DNA of 15,417 nucleotides from an uncultured Pseudanabaenaceae cyanobacterium. GTDB taxonomy: Bacteria; Cyanobacteriota; Cyanobacteriia; PCC-9006; JAAUQQ01. The stretch covers positions 1 through 15,417 of the forward strand of contig CALLPZ010000190.1 of NCBI GenBank assembly GCA_938015405.1. The letters are read 5' to 3'. Shown here piece after piece: positions 7,100 to 15,100 of this stretch. Both the position numbers and the translations under genes were made by a program. The notes beneath the pieces are model-generated. The model searched no databases. It was not told where the DNA came from and was given only the letters and a program-made list of their open reading frames with translations. Every line of letters begins with the position of its first letter. The stretch's first letter is position 1.

Positions 7100-8236
7100 C
7101 TAAGGTGCAGCCGATGGGGTCAATGTAGCCGAAGATGGGATCTCAGGCTCCTGCTCGGGTCGTTCTTCAGCCAAAGCTACGGCATCTGAATCATCGCCAT
7201 CGTCAAAGCCGCCGGCCTGAATCATGGCCAAGACGGCCTTAATTGAACTGGCAATGGGCACGGCAATGACCAAACCAAGGACGCCTGCCATTTTGGCCCC
7301 CACCAGCAGGGAAATCAAAATCCAAACCGGGTTGAGGCCCGTAAAGCCACCAATGAGCAGCGGGGCGATCGCGCTGTCCACTACTTGGGCAATCACAGCC
7401 CCCACGGCTAGGACTCGAACGCCCAGCCAAATGCTCTTCAGGGCTGTCAGCACGCTGACAATAATCAGACCCGTCGCTGTACCAAAGGGGAAGATAGCGA
7501 GCAACCCCACCCCTATACCAAACAACAGTCCAAAGGGCACCTGAATAATCAGGAAGGCAATGGTCATGGTGGTTCCCATGAGCAGGCCTAATGTCAACTG
7601 TCCTGCGAAGTAATTGTGGAAATTTTCGCTCAGCAGCGGGCGGATTTTACCGTTGAAGCGATCGGGCAACCATTGGAAAATGCCGTCCCAGAGGCGATCG
7701 CCATGGAGCAACAAATAAAAGGTCAGCACAATCGTCAACACAAAGTCGAGGATGCTGCTAATGGCATCTGGCAAGAGACCCAATACCGCACCACTAATCT
7801 CCTGCACCTTCGAGCTCAGACGCAGCTCTAGCTGGTCCCCTAAACGAGCCAGATCAAAGGGGAAGTTCCGTTGGGATACCCACACCTGCAGCGCATCGAG
7901 CTGAGTGGAGCCAGAATCGACCCAGCTGGGCAGTTTGGCCACCAGTTCGTTGAGCTGATCCAGCAAGATGGGAATCACGGTGACGCCCAGAACAGCCAAG
8001 GCTGCGAGACCCAGGACTAGCACCGCAAAAATAGACTTGGTGCGCGAAAGGTTGAGGCGCTGAATCAGACCCACCGGATAGCCCAAGATAAACGTCAGCA
8101 GCGTAGCCGCCACTGAAATCTTGATCAAACCTTCGAAGTACTGGTAGAACAGCAGCGCGACCCATGCGTTCAGGGCCAACAAAGGTAAAACCAGGCCCCA
8201 CCACATCCAGCGGGGAAGTTGTTCAATCCATTTCAT
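7100..8236 (-). CDS. AI-2E family transporter (PerM/TqsA-like membrane protein)
   Basis: This 378-residue polytopic membrane protein has the AI-2E transporter (UPF0118) layout: two hydrophobic segments at the start (about 11-31 and 39-58), another at 69-92, a soluble amphipathic loop at about 93-150 (QLNELVAKLPSWVDSG, a family hallmark), then a membrane-rich half from 151 to 335. Typical segments are LDFVLTIVLTFYLLLHGDRLW (163-183), NYFAGQLTLGLLMG (208-221) and the conserved GAKMAGVLGLVIAVPIA (313-329). The last 40 residues are an acidic, Pro/Ser-rich tail with no domain. Members export the quorum signal AI-2 in E. coli or act as Na+/H+ antiporters in other bacteria; in cyanobacteria the substrate is generally unknown. 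ATG 8236 has GAGGT 6 nt upstream. It stands as a separate unit between two intergenic spacers. Confidence 0.9.
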   Translation of the reverse strand: MKWIEQLPRWMWWGLVLPLLALNAWVALLFYQYFEGLIKISVAATLLTFILGYPVGLIQRLNLSRTKSIFAVLVLGLAALAVLGVTVIPILLDQLNELVAKLPSWVDSGSTQLDALQVWVSQRNFPFDLARLGDQLELRLSSKVQEISGAVLGLLPDAISSILDFVLTIVLTFYLLLHGDRLWDGIFQWLPDRFNGKIRPLLSENFHNYFAGQLTLGLLMGTTMTIAFLIIQVPFGLLFGIGVGLLAIFPFGTATGLIIVSVLTALKSIWLGVRVLAVGAVIAQVVDSAIAPLLIGGFTGLNPVWILISLLVGAKMAGVLGLVIAVPIASSIKAVLAMIQAGGFDDGDDSDAVALAEERPEQEPEIPSSATLTPSAAP

Positions 8237-8242
8237 GGTTTT

Positions 8243-8247
8243 ACCTC
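8243..8247 (-). promoter_or_regulatory. Ribosome binding site of the AI-2E family gene
   Basis: GAGGT on the minus strand, 6 nt before ATG 8236, is among the clearest Shine-Dalgarno sequences in the window and fixes that start. Confidence 0.6.
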
Positions 8248-8269
8248 ACGGGATATGTCCGGCGACAAT

Positions 8270-8295
8270 CCATCGATATTGCCCATCGACATTGC
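8270..8295. repeat. Adjacent 13-bp direct repeats upstream of the AI-2E family gene
   Basis: CCATCGATATTGC (8270-8282) is followed immediately by CCATCGACATTGC (8283-8295), with one mismatch. They lie 34-59 nt upstream of the ATG at 8236, where a tandem regulator-binding site or part of the promoter would be expected. No known regulator motif is recognised. Confidence 0.5.
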
Positions 8296-8357
8296 GTAGC
8301 AGTCACTCCGAAAAAGGAACCTTGTGAGACCGTTGGTCAGATTGCCATCTCCATAGA

Positions 8358-8384
8358 AATGGCCACTAGTCTAGGATAGCCATT
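8358..8384 (-). terminator. Possible terminator of the tocopherol cyclase gene
   Basis: AATGGC (8358-8363) and GCCATT (8379-8384) form a 6-bp stem with a 15-nt loop, about 29 nt past the cyclase stop codon. On the minus strand the stem is followed by TCTATGG. It is a weak candidate, supported mainly by its position. Confidence 0.25.
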
Positions 8385-8412
8385 GTTCCTGGCGATCGCT
8401 CAACTCATGCGC

Positions 8413-9702
8413 TCAACCAAAGGCAGCCAGCAACGGGCCAAGGACTTGCCACAGCCGATTGCTTTGACCGACCCAAGGCTGAGCCCAGCGGTCCTCCTTT
8501 GATGTTAAACCCCCAACTTCCAAGCCGCAGAGACGACTTTGGGCGGATATCACCCGTTTTGCCCCAGTCGGCAGGCCTAGACTGGCCATTTCCTGCTGCT
8601 TCGGTCGACTTGCCCTCCCGTTTTCTGCCGACTCTGGCAACTCCCACAGACTCAGCTCCAGCTCGCCCAGCATGGTGTCGCGACAGCAATAGACCAAGCC
8701 ATCGGCCATGGGGGCCCTCAAGGGGGTGCCGGGCTCATCCGTTCGGGCCCGAAGCTGCATGCCATAGCGAGGTTTGGTATCCCCCCCAAGCCCCAGGCCA
8801 GCGCCTAGATGTGTGGCAAACTGCACGGCCTCCATTTCCCAGCGGCCCCAAGGGTCAATGGACCAGGTCACCTGGGCGTTCCAGGGGGCAAATTCGTAAA
8901 ACTGCCCGCCATGGTGAATTCCCACCATGGCCACCGACTCCTCCAGCCCCAGCACCTCACGAATACCGCCCCCCGCCGTTAGCGCCAGATCGGCCTGATC
9001 ATCAAAGCTATTGCAGTTGAGCCAGAACCACTTCTGGGGAAAGGCTCCTCCCCAATTCTTCTCGCGATAGGCAGGGGCTTGGTCAAAGTCATAGCGCTGG
9101 CCATTCCATTCAATCCAACCCGTTGCCAGGCCATGGGCCATGAGAATTTGCCAGCCCGGCTCAAAGATTTGGAACTGGGAGAGCATGCCTGCGGTGGACT
9201 GCTGGGAGGCATGGCGATTTCCCCAACCGTAAATCGGCTCAATTTCATAGGCCCAACGAGCCTCTCCCCCGGTTGGATCCTTTAACTGCCCCTGGTGGAA
9301 CGTGGGGCTAACCTGATAGCCCTGTTGCACCTGCTGGCTAAATTGCTCTGGCTCCAGCCAGTCCGCTTCTACCCCTGCGAGTTCCTCTGCCAAGGATGGC
9401 CGATGCCAATGACCCAGGGAGAGCTGGTCGGGGCTAGCCCAAAAATCGGAGACATCGGGAAACGTACGAATCAGGTACTCATCATTGGGGCCCAGGATTT
9501 GGGCTGCCCCTCCGCTATGGGGAGACCCGCCTGCGGGGTCATCGATGGAATACATGAAAGCGAAGGTTTGGTTGAGCCCTGGCAGAGTGAGGCGATCGTA
9601 CCAACCTTCAAAAAAGCGCTGGGGGCCAACGCACTGGGCAAGTGAATTAGGCCGATAGTGGTAGCCGCTATGGGGCGTTGCAAGGGAAGGGAAAGTCATC
9701 AT
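8413..9702 (-). CDS. vte1: Tocopherol cyclase (VTE1 / Slr1737 family)
   Basis: This 429-residue enzyme likely closes the chromanol ring of tocopherol (vitamin E), turning 2,3-dimethyl-6-phytyl-1,4-benzoquinol into gamma-tocopherol and the monomethyl quinol into delta-tocopherol; in cyanobacteria this protects membranes from oxidative damage. Family motifs run throughout: TPHSGYHYRPNS (9-20), RFFEGWYDRLTLP (29-41), FAFMYSIDDPAGG (48-60), EKNWGGAFPQKWFWLNCNSF (214-233) and, near the end, a CRDTMLGELELSLWE block (340-354) and LEVGG (394-398). There is no signal peptide. Compared with the approx. 360-residue Slr1737 it is longer, with extra polar sequence around 355-385 and an extra tail after 399. 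Two in-frame ATGs (9702, 9699) begin it, and the choice is trivial. The gene is divergent from the MarR gene across a 165-bp spacer; other pathway genes are not in the window. Confidence 0.93.
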   Translation of the reverse strand: MMTFPSLATPHSGYHYRPNSLAQCVGPQRFFEGWYDRLTLPGLNQTFAFMYSIDDPAGGSPHSGGAAQILGPNDEYLIRTFPDVSDFWASPDQLSLGHWHRPSLAEELAGVEADWLEPEQFSQQVQQGYQVSPTFHQGQLKDPTGGEARWAYEIEPIYGWGNRHASQQSTAGMLSQFQIFEPGWQILMAHGLATGWIEWNGQRYDFDQAPAYREKNWGGAFPQKWFWLNCNSFDDQADLALTAGGGIREVLGLEESVAMVGIHHGGQFYEFAPWNAQVTWSIDPWGRWEMEAVQFATHLGAGLGLGGDTKPRYGMQLRARTDEPGTPLRAPMADGLVYCCRDTMLGELELSLWELPESAENGRASRPKQQEMASLGLPTGAKRVISAQSRLCGLEVGGLTSKEDRWAQPWVGQSNRLWQVLGPLLAAFG

Positions 9703-9832
9703 TTAACTGTGGCATAGGCCCAGGAATTGCAACGTCCCATGCGCGCCAACCCGACCCCAATGATCGCGAAATTGCGGCAGAACGAGAGAGCAAACCCTGA
9801 GCTGGTCTCCCACGCCCCATAGATTCATCCCC

Positions 9833-9838
9833 TATAAT
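9833..9838 (+). promoter_or_regulatory. -10 box of the MarR gene promoter
   Basis: A perfect TATAAT lies 29 nt before the GTG start at 9868. No matching TTGACA is seen about 17 bp upstream, so the promoter may depend on an activator or be weak. The predicted transcript would start near 9845, leaving a leader of about 22 nt, which supports the GTG start. Confidence 0.5.
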
Positions 9839-9867
9839 CCAAAAACATTCTTTCCCATCACTGCTTA

Positions 9868-10392
9868 GTGTTTACCCTCCGCGATCTGCCCAAATACGAT
9901 GCATTGCTGGCCTTGGCAGATCGTTACCCCGAACTCGAGATCGCCGCTGTGGAAAGCTGCCTGACCTTTCTCTCCACCTCTGCCGATCTGCACCGCGTTT
10001 TCGACGAGCACTTCGCCCAACACAATCTCTCCATGGGCAAGTTCACCGTGCTCATGCTGCTCTACAAAGCCGATCGCGATCTCACCCCTGAAGAATTTCT
10101 CACGCCCTCCGACTGCGCCACCATGGCAGGGGTCACCAAGGGCACAATCACCGGCCTCTTAGATGGCCTGGAGCGTCAGAGCTGGGTTGAGCGTCGCCCC
10201 CACCCTGCTGACGGCCGACGCACCATCATTGCCCTAACCGAAGATGGGCGATCGCGCCTAGAAGCATTCCTCCCCACTCACTTCCGTTTGATTTCCCAAA
10301 TGACAACTCACCTGAGTGAGACCGAGATGACAAATCTCCAAGCTTTGTTGTTAAAGCTACGGACTGGAACCCTGGAATCCACCGAACGTTAA
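9868..10392 (+). CDS. MarR-family transcriptional regulator
   Basis: This 174-residue winged-helix regulator probably controls the efflux genes that follow. Residues 25-55 form the N-terminal dimerisation helix, about 58-80 (MGKFTVLMLLYKADRDLTPEEF) begins the DNA-binding domain, 81-107 contains the helix-turn-helix (SDCATMAGVTKGTITGLLDGLER) and 108-128 the wing with the conserved DxR signature, here HPADGRRTIIALTEDGR. A final helix pair (about 133-166) closes the dimer interface. The start is GTG at 9868: no ATG occurs in frame before residue 56, and a TATAAT box sits 29 nt upstream. MarR proteins are usually repressors released by phenolic or other small ligands, and many sit beside the pump they control; here the adaptor gene starts 215 bp downstream in the same direction. 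The family assignment is firm; the target is inferred. Confidence 0.9.
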   Translation: MFTLRDLPKYDALLALADRYPELEIAAVESCLTFLSTSADLHRVFDEHFAQHNLSMGKFTVLMLLYKADRDLTPEEFLTPSDCATMAGVTKGTITGLLDGLERQSWVERRPHPADGRRTIIALTEDGRSRLEAFLPTHFRLISQMTTHLSETEMTNLQALLLKLRTGTLESTER

Positions 10393-10467
10393 GTTCGATC
10401 CCCCAAAAGGAAGATCTTTGACAGGCTGACAATGTGGCTCAGCGCTGACCGTGCTAGCATCAGCCTA

Positions 10468-10511
10468 AGCAAAGTCGTTAGGCGGCAAACGAATTTAAAT
10501 CATACTTTGCT
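10468..10511. promoter_or_regulatory. Inverted repeat AGCAAAGT/ACTTTGCT upstream of the efflux operon
   Basis: AGCAAAGT (10468-10475) and ACTTTGCT (10504-10511) are perfect 8-bp inverted copies 28 bp apart, around an A/T-rich centre (GAATTTAAATCATA) that could hold a -10 element. The half-sites could bind a dimeric regulator such as the neighbouring MarR protein. This is inference from position only. Confidence 0.3.
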
Positions 10512-10530
10512 CCCTATTAGTCCCATCCAC

Positions 10531-10559
10531 CTCTGACAGACCTTTCATCCCTGTCAGAG
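10531..10559 (+). promoter_or_regulatory. Perfect 9-bp inverted repeat 48 nt before the adaptor start
   Basis: CTCTGACAG (10531-10539) and CTGTCAGAG (10551-10559) are perfect inverted copies with an 11-nt spacer. No T run follows, so it is not a typical terminator. It lies in the expected leader or promoter of the adaptor-RND operon and is a candidate operator or mRNA leader hairpin. Confidence 0.4.
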
Positions 10560-10607
10560 CTTGAAAGCCTGGTATTTCGGCATCCACGTTCCCCCTCTCG
10601 ATTGCGC

Positions 10608-12194
10608 ATGAGTCCTTCTACCTCGTCCGATTACCCTTCCTCTCCCTTGGGTAACCCAGCTTCCCCTGGCCTTACGAAGGCCAGTCCGGACTCTGGCCTT
10701 CCCTCATCAACCCACCCCCACCAAGAGGCTGCTGTCGCCGACCGCTATGCGGAGAATGGGATGCCTCGAGCGACCCAGTCCAATGGCTTTGTGTGGGAAC
10801 GCTGGGCTCTGATTGCCCTGCTGCTCCTGGGTGGGGGCTATGGCCTATGGCAATGGTTCGGACCGAAGCCGCCGGCAGGGGCCGGTGGTCCAGGGGGGCC
10901 AGGCGGACCTCCTGCAGCCGTCCAAGGTCCACCCCCTAGGCCAGTGGTCACGACGCTGCTACGGGCTGGGATTGCAGGGGAGCAGGTGCAGTTGCTGGGG
11001 CAAGTTGAAAGTGGCGACAGCACGATTTTGAGTAGCCAAGTTAGCGGTGTGATTGAGGACTTGGCAGTAATTGCGGGCGATCGCATCAACACCGGCGACT
11101 TGATTGCCACCCTGGATGATGTCGATCAACGACTCGCCCTAGCTGAAGCCGAAGCGGACCTGAGCGAAGCCCGAGCCCTCTTTGCCGAAGCTCAGAGCAA
11201 CCTAGCTGAGATGCAACAGGGAACTCGGAGCAAAGTGATTGAGCAACGCCAGGCCGAAGTTGCTGCGGAAATTGCTGCGGAAGCAGCGGCTCGGGACAAC
11301 CTCAACCGCATTAAAGGATTGGTCCAAGAGGGGGCCGTGGCCGATCGCCTGCTGGTGGAAGCCCAAGCCGAGATTGACGAGGCAGTCAGCGATCGCATTG
11401 CCGCTGAGGCCACCCTTGCCGATGCCCAAGCGGGTCCTCGTAGCGATGAGCTGAAAGCCGAAGCGGCCAAAGTCTCCGCCGAACAAGCCAACATCACAGC
11501 CCAAGAGGCCGCCGTGGCCCAAGCACTTCTAGCACTCCAACGCACCCGCGTAGTTGCCACAGCCCCCGGCATCGTCAACGACATGCTGGTTAACGTGGGG
11601 GACTATGTCAACAGCGCTGATCCCATTTTGGAACTAGTCGATAACTCCATTGTCGACATTCTGCTGGAGCTGCCCGAAGTTCGCGCTGCTCAAATTCAAC
11701 CGGGTCAACCCGTCACATTGCGCTCCCGGGCATTACCGGGCTGGCAAGGGGAGACCACGATCGCCAGCCTGACCCCTATTGCATCAGCAACCTCCCGGAG
11801 CCGCGCCGCCCGTATTCGCCTCACCAATCCTCCAGCAGGTCTGCTACCCGGCACAGCCCTGGTTGCAGACTTTAGTCTTAGCGGCAGCAGTGATGGCTAC
11901 CAAGTTTCCCGCGATGTGCTGACCAGGCGAGCTGGGGAATGGCTCGTGTTTGCGATTGAAGCGGATGGAGACGGCCCCACCATGGTCCAAGAAATTGCCG
12001 TGAATATGGTCAGCGACAACGGTGAAACCGTCATTATCGACAGTCCTGAATTGCGACCGAATTTAGAAATTGTGCTCAAAGGCGGTGATGCCCTACGCAA
12101 CGAAGCACCGGTAATGGTGGTAGAAGGCCCCAGCGCTGGCCCACCACCGGACTCAACCACCCGTGGAACGTCCACCTCAGAGCAGAGGGCGTAA
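10608..12194 (+). CDS. RND efflux periplasmic adaptor subunit (HlyD/AcrA family)
   Basis: This 528-residue membrane-fusion protein would link the RND pump to an outer-membrane channel. Residues 1-62 are a Ser/Pro-rich cytoplasmic extension, followed by one membrane anchor (about 66-83, WALIALLLLGGGYGLWQWF) and a Gly/Pro-rich linker (85-112). The lipoyl half-motif follows (140-172, SSQVSGVIEDLAVIAGDRINTGDLIATLDD), then a long Ala/Glu/Gln-rich coiled-coil hairpin (about 173-313), the second lipoyl half (314-343, VVATAPGIVNDMLVNVGDYV), a beta-barrel (about 348-425) and a membrane-proximal domain to about 505. The tail is Pro/Ser/Thr-rich. It is longer than typical AcrA (about 400 residues), mainly through the two ends and the hairpin. 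ATG 10608 is preferred over a TTG two codons upstream. The pump gene begins 2 nt after the stop, so the two are translated from one mRNA. Confidence 0.93.
   Translation: MSPSTSSDYPSSPLGNPASPGLTKASPDSGLPSSTHPHQEAAVADRYAENGMPRATQSNGFVWERWALIALLLLGGGYGLWQWFGPKPPAGAGGPGGPGGPPAAVQGPPPRPVVTTLLRAGIAGEQVQLLGQVESGDSTILSSQVSGVIEDLAVIAGDRINTGDLIATLDDVDQRLALAEAEADLSEARALFAEAQSNLAEMQQGTRSKVIEQRQAEVAAEIAAEAAARDNLNRIKGLVQEGAVADRLLVEAQAEIDEAVSDRIAAEATLADAQAGPRSDELKAEAAKVSAEQANITAQEAAVAQALLALQRTRVVATAPGIVNDMLVNVGDYVNSADPILELVDNSIVDILLELPEVRAAQIQPGQPVTLRSRALPGWQGETTIASLTPIASATSRSRAARIRLTNPPAGLLPGTALVADFSLSGSSDGYQVSRDVLTRRAGEWLVFAIEADGDGPTMVQEIAVNMVSDNGETVIIDSPELRPNLEIVLKGGDALRNEAPVMVVEGPSAGPPPDSTTRGTSTSEQRA
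12184..12189 (+). promoter_or_regulatory. Ribosome binding site of the RND pump inside the adaptor gene
   Basis: AGAGGG lies 7 nt before ATG 12197, within the last codons of the adaptor gene. This supports the start and translational coupling of adaptor and pump. Confidence 0.6.
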
Positions 12195-12196
12195 CC

Positions 12197-15100
12197 ATGA
12201 GCATTATTGAACGTATCGTCCGCTGGCGACATGGCACCTTTGTGGCCTTCGCCCTGATTGCGCTGTTTGGCACTTTGGCACTGTTTAACCTGCCGCTGGA
12301 ACTACAGCCCGGGGGCGATCGCCCCGAGATCAGTATCAGCACCAATTACATTGGTGCTGGCCCCAACGAAGTCGAAGACCTGATCACTCGCCCCATCGAA
12401 GAGGTGATGGAGAGCGTCGAAGGGGTTCAGGAAATCACCAGTACCTCCGCTCCGGGTCGCAGCTCGATCAACTTGGAATTTGAATGGGGCACAGACCCCG
12501 ATGAGCGTCTACTGGACGTGATTAACAAGCTCCAGCGCGTACGCAATCTCCCCGCAGAAGCCGGTGACCCCAACGTTTCTGTGGCCAGCACCAGTAGTAG
12601 CCCGATGATTTGGCTCGTGATGGTGCCCAAGGAAGGGCGCATTGCCAATGCAAATGACTATCGCGACTTAGTCAACGACATTTTGGAGCCTGCTCTGCGC
12701 CGGGTTAAAGGCGTTAGTAGCTTTATCATTGCCGGGGGCCAAGAGCGGGAAGTGGAAGTCCGCGTCGACCCCCGCGCCCTGGCCGACCGCGAAGTCACCA
12801 TTGGTCAAGTCACCAATGCCATTCGTCAAACCAACCGAGATATTCGCGGTGGCCCACTGGTGGTTGGACGACGGGAATACCGCGTTAGCACCGTCAGCCG
12901 CGCCGACCAAATCTCGGATTTGGAAAACATTGTCCTGCGACGCAATCAGCTGGGCACTGTCTTCCTCCGTGATGTGGCCCAGGTGAATCTGGGCCGCAAG
13001 GTCAAGAACAGCGTGCTGCTGTTCAACAGTCAGGAATCTGTGGCGATCGGCATTATTCGTCAGGTCGGGGCCAACGTCCCTGAAGTCTCCCAGGGCGTCC
13101 GCGACACCCTCGATCGCGTTCAAAAAACCTTCGATGACCTAGATGCCGGGGTTGAATTCCGCACAGCCTACGACGAGAGCAACTACATCGATCAGTCCGT
13201 TGCCTTGATGCGCAATAACCTCCTGACAGGGGCACTCTTGGCAGTCCTGGTCTTGCTGCTCTTTCTGGGCTCGCCCCGGTCCGTAGCGGTGATTGCCCTG
13301 ACCATTCCCACGGCCATGGTCAGCGTGTTCTTGGTCATGACCCTATTAGGGCGCTCCCTCAACATCATTAGCCTGGCAGGCTTGGGTTTTGCAGTGGGAA
13401 TGATCGTCGATAACGCGATCGTGGTTTTAGAGAATGTCTTTTCCCATTTGCAGCGGGGGAAACGGCCCATTCATGCGGCGATCGACGGCACGACCGAAGT
13501 GGGCAGCGCCATGCTTGGCTCCACCATGACCACCGTGGCTGTATTTGCTCCCATCGTTTTGGTTCAGGGTGAAGCTGGACAGCTGTTTACGGATGTAGCC
13601 ATCACCCTGGCATCTGCCGTTCTATTCTCGCTCTTCACCGCCCTGACCCTCGTTCCCATGCTCTGCGGTCTGTTCCTCAACCAAGCTGAAGTACAGCTGC
13701 TGGAACAGGGTGCCAAAGCTGGCCGCAATCCCTTCGAGCGAGCCATCGGTCGAGCTTCTACGGCATTTCAATCTGTCCAAGGTCGCCTGGAGCGATTTTT
13801 GCTCCACACCGCTAGCTGGTCCATTGGCGTAGGTAAAGCCGGGCGCCGCTTAGTTGTGCTTGCAACCCCCATTGGCTTACTCGCCTTTAGCGCATTCCTC
13901 TTACCCCCAGCGGACTACCTACCCCAGGGCAACCGCAACTTGATTCTGTGGCTGGCTCAGACCTTACCCGGCACCAGCGTTGAAGAAGCAATTGAGCTCT
14001 CCGAAGCCCCCCGTAACTACGTTCAATCCCTAGAAGAAGTCGAAGGCGGATTCTTTATCCATTCCTCCCGCTTCAAAGCCATGGGCATTTTCCTCAAACC
14101 GGAATTTGCCAATGGTCAGGGCTTAGAGCGGGTCGTCGGCAAACTGATTCCTCCCAGCTTTAGCTTCCCCGGCTATCGCTTTATGTTCCCCATTCGCATC
14201 TCCATTTTCCAGGACCCCGGTAAAGAATTTGAAGTGCGTATGACCGGCTCCAGCCTGGAAGAGCTGGCGGAACTCGAAGCCCAAATTAAACCTCAAATCC
14301 AAGGCTTAGAAGGCGTCGTCAACGTCCGCTCCGACTACGTAGCTGGCGCACCTCAGCTGGAAGTGCGGCCCACCCAAGCCCGCCTCGCAGAACTGGGCCT
14401 CTCCACCCTCGATGCCGGAGCCATGGTCGAAGCCGCCCTAGGCGGTAGCCTCGTTTCCGACTTCGTCGAAGGCACCGAAGAACTCGACGTCACCGTCAAA
14501 CTCAAAGACAGCCAAATCGAGACCCCCAACGACCTAAGGCAGCTCCCCCTCTACACCCCCACCGGCGCCAGAATCCAACTGGGCGAAGTCGCCACCGTCG
14601 CCGAAACCACAGGCCCCGACGTGATCAACCGCGTCAACCTAGAACGCGCCATCAACCTCACCGTCAGCCTCTCCCCCGATGCCCCCCTCGGCACATTAGT
14701 AGAGCAAGCTCAACGAGATATACTGGATCCATTACAGGCCCAACTGCCCCCCGGCCAGCGCCTAGAACTCACCGGCTCCGCCGACAAACTCAGCGAAACC
14801 TTAAGCCAACTCGGCTCAACCTTTGTCTTCTCCCTCCTGATTATCTATCTGCTGCTAGTCGCCCTCTACCGTTCCTTCCTCTACCCCCTCGTCATCATGA
14901 TGACCGTGCCCATCGGCTTAACCGGGGCCGTACTCAGCATTGTGCTGGCCAATTTGATTCCGGGCCTGTCCGTTCCGCTGGACATGATCACCGGCCTAGG
15001 CTTTGTGATTTTGATTGGCGTGGTGGTAAACAACGCGATTCTGCTGGTGGATCGGGCCTTACAGCTACAGCGGGAAGAAGGCATGGAATATCACCATTCG

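Noticed and set aside
8499..9020. 173-residue open frame on the plus strand, antisense to tocopherol cyclase
   Set aside because: It is a shadow of the real gene: Pro/Arg-rich, no recognisable motif, and the minus-strand frame carries all the family motifs.
9859..9870. CACT-GCTT-AGTG palindrome at the MarR start as an operator
   Set aside because: Only 4-bp arms; expected by chance and not supported by a second copy.
12668..13123. 151-residue open frame antisense to the RND pump
   Set aside because: A shadow of the pump frame without start signals; the pump sequence is conserved and continuous here.
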